Assembly (NCBI RefSeq): GCF_009695915.1
Contig: NZ_VUMZ01000001.1
Coordinates: 62,001-126,000, forward strand
Direction: 5' to 3'
DNA: 64,000 bases
DNA from: Hornefia butyriciproducens
GTDB taxonomy: Bacteria; Bacillota; Clostridia; Peptostreptococcales; Anaerovoracaceae
In this document: one piece after another, positions 61,103 to 64,000 of the stretch
How positions within the stretch are numbered: the stretch's first letter is position 1
Layout of the letters: each line of letters opens with the position of its first letter
Notes under the pieces: model-generated
The model's input: the letters and a program-made list of their open reading frames with translations, nothing else
Told to the model about the DNA's origin: nothing
The model's database searches: none
Program-made: the position numbers and the translations under genes

Positions 61103-62236
61103 ATGTACAATATCGCAACTTTGAACAAGATCTCTCCGGTGGGTCTTGCGCATCTGTCCGATGCCTACGCGGTCATCGACGATACCGCTGCGGCAAACGG
61201 AATCCTCGTCAGAAGTCAGGATATGCACGAGATGGAGTTCGGCAAAGATCTCCTTACCATTGCGAGAGCCGGCGCCGGCGTAAACAATATTCCACTGGAT
61301 AAATGCGCTGATCAGGGCATCGTCGTCTTCAACACTCCGGGCGCGAACGCAAATGCTGTGAAGGAGCTTGTGCTGGCAGCACTTCTTTTGTCCGCCAGAA
61401 ACATCCCTGCCGCTCTGTCATGGGCCGCGACCCTGACCACCGATGTCAGCAAGGCCGTTGAGAAAGGCAAGAAGCAGTTCGCCGGTACTGAAATTAAAGG
61501 AAAGACTCTGGGTGTCTACGGTCTGGGCGCTATCGGTGTGATGGTGGCGAACAGCGCTGCAGATCTGGGGATGAAGGTGGTCGGCTATGACCCGTTCTTC
61601 AGTACAAAATCTGCCCATGCGCTCTGCAGCTGCGTCGATGTTGTGGACGATCCCTCGGAAATGCTGCCGAAATGTGACTATATAACGATTCACGTTCCTG
61701 CGTCTCCGGCGACCAACGGAATGTTTAATGCAGATGTATTCAGTCAGATGAAGGACGGAGCCGTTCTTCTGAATTTCTCCAGAGACAAGCTGATTAACGA
61801 AGCCGATATGCTGGCCGCACTGGAAGGCGGAAAACTGAAAGAGTACCTGACGGACTTCGGAACCGACGGTCTGGTCGGCAAGGAAGGCGTCGTCCTTCTT
61901 CCTCATCTTGGCGCTTCCACAGCAGAAGCCGAAGACAACTGTGCAACCATTGCGGTAACGGAGATCATGGACTACATTGAAAACGGAAACATCACCAATT
62001 CGGTGAACTTCCCTGCAGTCAGACTTCCGAAAACCGAAGGTGAAACCAGAATTGCTCTGCTGACCAAGGGTGTCGAAAATCCCGTGGATGCGGCGATCAA
62101 CGGGCTCGGCGTTGCCGTCAGCGGCGCTGCGGGAGGCGTTCGCGGCGACTATGGCTACGCCCTGATCTCCACCAGAGACGACATCGCAGAGATTCCTGCG
62201 ATTACGGGTGTGGTACGCTCCAGAATCCTGAAGTAA
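61103..62236 (+). CDS. serA: D-3-phosphoglycerate dehydrogenase (short type)
   Basis: 377 residues from the ATG at 61103 with GGAGG eight bases upstream. NAD-dependent 2-hydroxyacid dehydrogenase. RAGAGVNNIPLD (55-66), NAD loop GVYGLGAIG (137-145), NFSRDKLINE with the active arginine, and PHLGAST with the catalytic histidine. At 377 residues it has only a small C-terminal region (ALISTRDDIAEIPAITGVV) rather than the full ACT domain of long enzymes, so serine feedback may differ. First step of serine synthesis; serC is divergent. Confidence 0.93.
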   Translation: MYNIATLNKISPVGLAHLSDAYAVIDDTAAANGILVRSQDMHEMEFGKDLLTIARAGAGVNNIPLDKCADQGIVVFNTPGANANAVKELVLAALLLSARNIPAALSWAATLTTDVSKAVEKGKKQFAGTEIKGKTLGVYGLGAIGVMVANSAADLGMKVVGYDPFFSTKSAHALCSCVDVVDDPSEMLPKCDYITIHVPASPATNGMFNADVFSQMKDGAVLLNFSRDKLINEADMLAALEGGKLKEYLTDFGTDGLVGKEGVVLLPHLGASTAEAEDNCATIAVTEIMDYIENGNITNSVNFPAVRLPKTEGETRIALLTKGVENPVDAAINGLGVAVSGAAGGVRGDYGYALISTRDDIAEIPAITGVVRSRILK

Positions 62237-62272
62237 AAGTCCCGAAAAAGGCCCGGGGATGCGGGCATGTGA

Positions 62273-62311
62273 AACGGCGGTTTCCTGAGATCAGAGATTC
62301 CGCCGTTTTTT
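62273..62311 (+). terminator. Terminator after serA
   Basis: AACGGCGG (62273-62280) and CCGCCGTT (62300-62307) around a 19-base loop, followed by TTTT. Confidence 0.75.
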
Positions 62312-62400
62312 CGCACATTCGTCTCACACATACCGCCCGAAAACATTCCATTCTGTTATCTGATTGCGCTCCGCTCATCCCGGCATTTGACACAGAGCCG

Positions 62401-62432
62401 AAAAAATCCGCAGTTTTCCGACTGCGGATTTT
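62401..62432 (-). terminator. Terminator after the DUF975 gene
   Basis: AATCCGCAG (62405-62413) and CTGCGGATT (62422-62430); on the minus strand six T follow, on the plus strand TT only, so it mainly serves the minus-strand gene. Confidence 0.78.
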
Positions 62433-62474
62433 AGCATTCAATCATCAACGGTCAGCACCGTACGCTGCTGATGT

Positions 62475-63596
62475 CTATTCAGTTTTTATCGGATGTTCTG
62501 CCGGCGAGGGCTGTTCCGTCTGTGCGGGCTGTTCTGCCGGTGCGGGATGTTCCGCCGGCGCTGTCGGCTGTTCTGCCGGTGCGGGATGTTCCGCCGGCGC
62601 TGCTGTCCACGAATCCTGTTCCAGCGGACGCATTGATGGTGCCCCCTGTGGTTGCTGCGGCACTCCCTGCGGCTGCTGCGGCACTCCCTGTGGCTGCTGC
62701 GGCACTCCCTGTGGCTGCTGCGGCACTCCCTGCGGCTGCTGCGGCGTCCCCGCTGCTTGCCGATATCCGTTGTCTCCGTTTCCGGACGAACCGTTTCCTC
62801 CACCATTATTCCAGTAATAATCAGCCTCATTAAACGGCCTGTGCGATGTTCCGTCCGCCGCTCTCATATGTCCGGTCAGCATTTCATAGAAAATCGTATC
62901 CGCCGTCTGCATATATGCAATCGGGAAATATACAGGAATCATGCCGACAAACATGATCACGAAATACGATATCGTATTATCGTCTGGCTGGAGTATTCCC
63001 ATCAGAACCGCCATAGGAATCGAAGACAGCAGAAGCCATCCGATGAATGACAGATCCAGCAGGAACAGCTTCATTTTGTTCCCCGTCATCATCTGCTTAC
63101 TCTCATTAATGCACTGCATAATGCCTTTTTTCGGATCGTCCGCCAGAACATAGAAACACTGGCTGTACCGGAACGCTGCGATTATTCCGGGGACGATCAG
63201 CAGCAACGTCCACAAAAAGATGAATACGCACATGACAATCATCAGAAGCAGTGTCTTCAGGTAGTATTCAAATCCATTGAAAATGTATCCCGGATTGATA
63301 TCCCTGAGCCTTACAAAATATAAAAGAAAAGAGCAAAGTCCTGCGACGAACACGCCGGAGAAGAACATCTGATAGAACGCCGCGATTACTGAAATCGTCT
63401 GGTTCTGCTGCAGATATCCGTTCCACTGTGTAATTGCCCCGAAGGAAACGCAGTTCTGAAAAAATTCCGGCACCATGACCAGCAGCACATAATACAGCGC
63501 CACCCCCAGCACGACCTGAATCCAGTTGTTGTTCATAAGCTGCCTTGCGTTCGCCCGAATGGCGCCGCAGGGCTCATTGATAATGTAATAATTCAT
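62475..63596 (-). CDS. DUF975-like membrane protein with repetitive Pro/Gln tail
   Basis: 373 residues. The first 240 hold about six membrane segments and segments typical of DUF975 proteins (IRANARQLMNNNWIQVVLG, LIVPGIIAAFRYSQCFYVLADDP and MMTGNKMKLFLLDLSFIGW). Beyond residue ~265 the tail is low complexity: a GNG-rich linker, five tandem PQQPQG-V/A heptads, and PAEHPAPAEQP repeats. The tail is probably extracytoplasmic or an unstructured cytosolic arm; role unknown. Terminator at 62401-62432. Confidence 0.75.
   Translation of the reverse strand: MNYYIINEPCGAIRANARQLMNNNWIQVVLGVALYYVLLVMVPEFFQNCVSFGAITQWNGYLQQNQTISVIAAFYQMFFSGVFVAGLCSFLLYFVRLRDINPGYIFNGFEYYLKTLLLMIVMCVFIFLWTLLLIVPGIIAAFRYSQCFYVLADDPKKGIMQCINESKQMMTGNKMKLFLLDLSFIGWLLLSSIPMAVLMGILQPDDNTISYFVIMFVGMIPVYFPIAYMQTADTIFYEMLTGHMRAADGTSHRPFNEADYYWNNGGGNGSSGNGDNGYRQAAGTPQQPQGVPQQPQGVPQQPQGVPQQPQGVPQQPQGAPSMRPLEQDSWTAAPAEHPAPAEQPTAPAEHPAPAEQPAQTEQPSPAEHPIKTE
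62531..62750 (-). repeat. Tandem repeats in the DUF975 gene tail
   Basis: A 21-bp unit (GGCTGCTGCGGCACTCCCTG plus one base) is repeated five times at about 62652-62750, and a longer GGATGTTCCGCCGGCGCTG unit twice in 62547-62601. Such arrays vary in copy number by slippage. Confidence 0.8.
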
Positions 63597-63799
63597 TCCT
63601 GTACCCCCATTTCAAATACTATTGCCATTATATACGAAAACCTTCTTGATGTGAACAGTTTTTTATAATTCGTTCATTTTATTTTTATACATTTTGTTCA
63701 TCATTTTGCGGATGCAGTGGATAAAAAAGTGGAAAGAGAAATTGTTTTACATCATTATCCTAATGTGAATCGTACTATTCCGTAATAAATTCCGTAAAA

Positions 63800-63834
63800 A
63801 GTCGCATAAAGTCGCAGAAAGTCGATTTTAGTCG
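63800..63834 (+). repeat. Four AGTCG motifs at 10-bp spacing
   Basis: AGTCG at 63800-63804, 63810-63814, 63820-63824 and 63830-63834, each 10 bases apart and preceded by A/T-rich pairs. They lie 11 bases before a possible -35. The regular spacing places them on one helix face, as for a cooperative activator. The rest of 63597-63799 is AT-rich with nothing else recognised. Confidence 0.65.
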
Positions 63835-63844
63835 GTAAACGGTA

Positions 63845-63874
63845 TTGGACACAAGCTCCGACATATTGTAGAAT
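63845..63874 (+). promoter_or_regulatory. Possible promoter of the thiamine pyrophosphokinase gene
   Basis: TTGGAC (63845-63850), 18-base spacer, TAGAAT (63869-63874); the -35 is weak, which would fit activation through the AGTCG array. Confidence 0.45.
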
Positions 63875-63894
63875 CATAAGTGAAGGAGCCTGCA

Positions 63895-64000
63895 ATGAAA
63901 AATTTTCTGATCATTACCGCCCATGTTGAGGGACTTAATTACATCGATATCTGCCAGAATCAATATGACTGCGTTATCTGTGCAGACGGCGGTCTGGAGA
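63895..64000 (+). CDS. thiN: Thiamine pyrophosphokinase (partial, N-terminus only)
   Basis: The first 35 codons, cut by the window edge. ATG at 63895 with GAAGGAG seven bases upstream. The opening MKNFLIITAHVEGLNYI and VICADGGLE, with the conserved DGG that binds the pyrophosphate, fit thiamine diphosphokinases. No TPP riboswitch is seen in the leader. Call rests on a short segment. Confidence 0.6.
   Translation, partial: MKNFLIITAHVEGLNYIDICQNQYDCVICADGGLE

Noticed and set aside
62648-62750. CRISPR-like array of 21-bp units
   Set aside because: The units are contiguous with no unique spacers and encode in-frame heptads of the DUF975 tail.

Overview
The window reads as a chromosomal segment from a strictly anaerobic, low-branching Firmicute of the class Clostridia. 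The evidence is a PolC-type replicative polymerase in the Gram-positive pyrH-frr-uppS-cdsA-dxr-rseP-ispG-polC order, a Firmicute-type rimP-nusA-ylxR-ylxQ-infB-rbfA-nrnA-truB-ribF-rpsO-pnp cluster, oxygen-sensitive indolepyruvate:ferredoxin oxidoreductase, and the anaerobic cobalt-early B12 route. Base composition looks moderately GC-rich, so a family such as Anaerovoracaceae or a relative is plausible, but I cannot fix the genus from sequence alone. No rRNA, tRNA, CRISPR array, insertion sequence or prophage is visible. About four fifths of the genes are on the minus strand.

Layout. 1-4773 carries a B12 region: cobJ (partial), cbiG, cobM/cbiF and cbiD on the minus strand behind a consensus promoter and a cobalamin riboswitch, with cobD (threonine-phosphate decarboxylase) divergent. 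4941-8632 holds deoC, ilvE, a PrsW-type membrane protease and a queuosine-precursor transporter behind a preQ1-I type riboswitch. 8783-23936 is the transcription/translation cluster from pnp back to rimP, interrupted by iorA-iorB-paaK (arylpyruvate to arylacetyl-CoA metabolism). 24195-26749 holds two accessory genes, a CAP-domain secreted protein and a gamma-glutamylcyclotransferase-like protein, each followed by a copy of the same intergenic repeat; they separate polC from rimP. 26863-36739 is the polC-to-pyrH block for replication, isoprenoid and phospholipid synthesis and ribosome recycling.

36874-43762 is a tight minus-strand operon: mnmA, a ribosome-protection-type GTPase fused to a YacP/Rae1-like NYN nuclease domain, an M18 aminopeptidase, NudC and TrxB. 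44216-47832 has cysK behind a leader that may encode an 18-residue peptide, and a P-type metal ATPase with a small PacL-like partner. 48007-58236 contains a secreted amidase, RNase Z, a uracil/xanthine permease, a CPA2 antiporter with RCK domains, an FAD oxidoreductase, two small proteins and uvrC. 58255-64000 has a D,D-carboxypeptidase, the divergent serine pair serC/serA, a DUF975 membrane protein and the start of thiamine pyrophosphokinase.

The most interesting points are the GTPase-NYN nuclease fusion and its operon, a PolC that lacks the proofreading exonuclease insert, the possible cysteine leader peptide of cysK, and four AGTCG motifs spaced exactly 10 bp apart upstream of the last gene. 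All are readings of the sequence by eye; no search or structure prediction was run.
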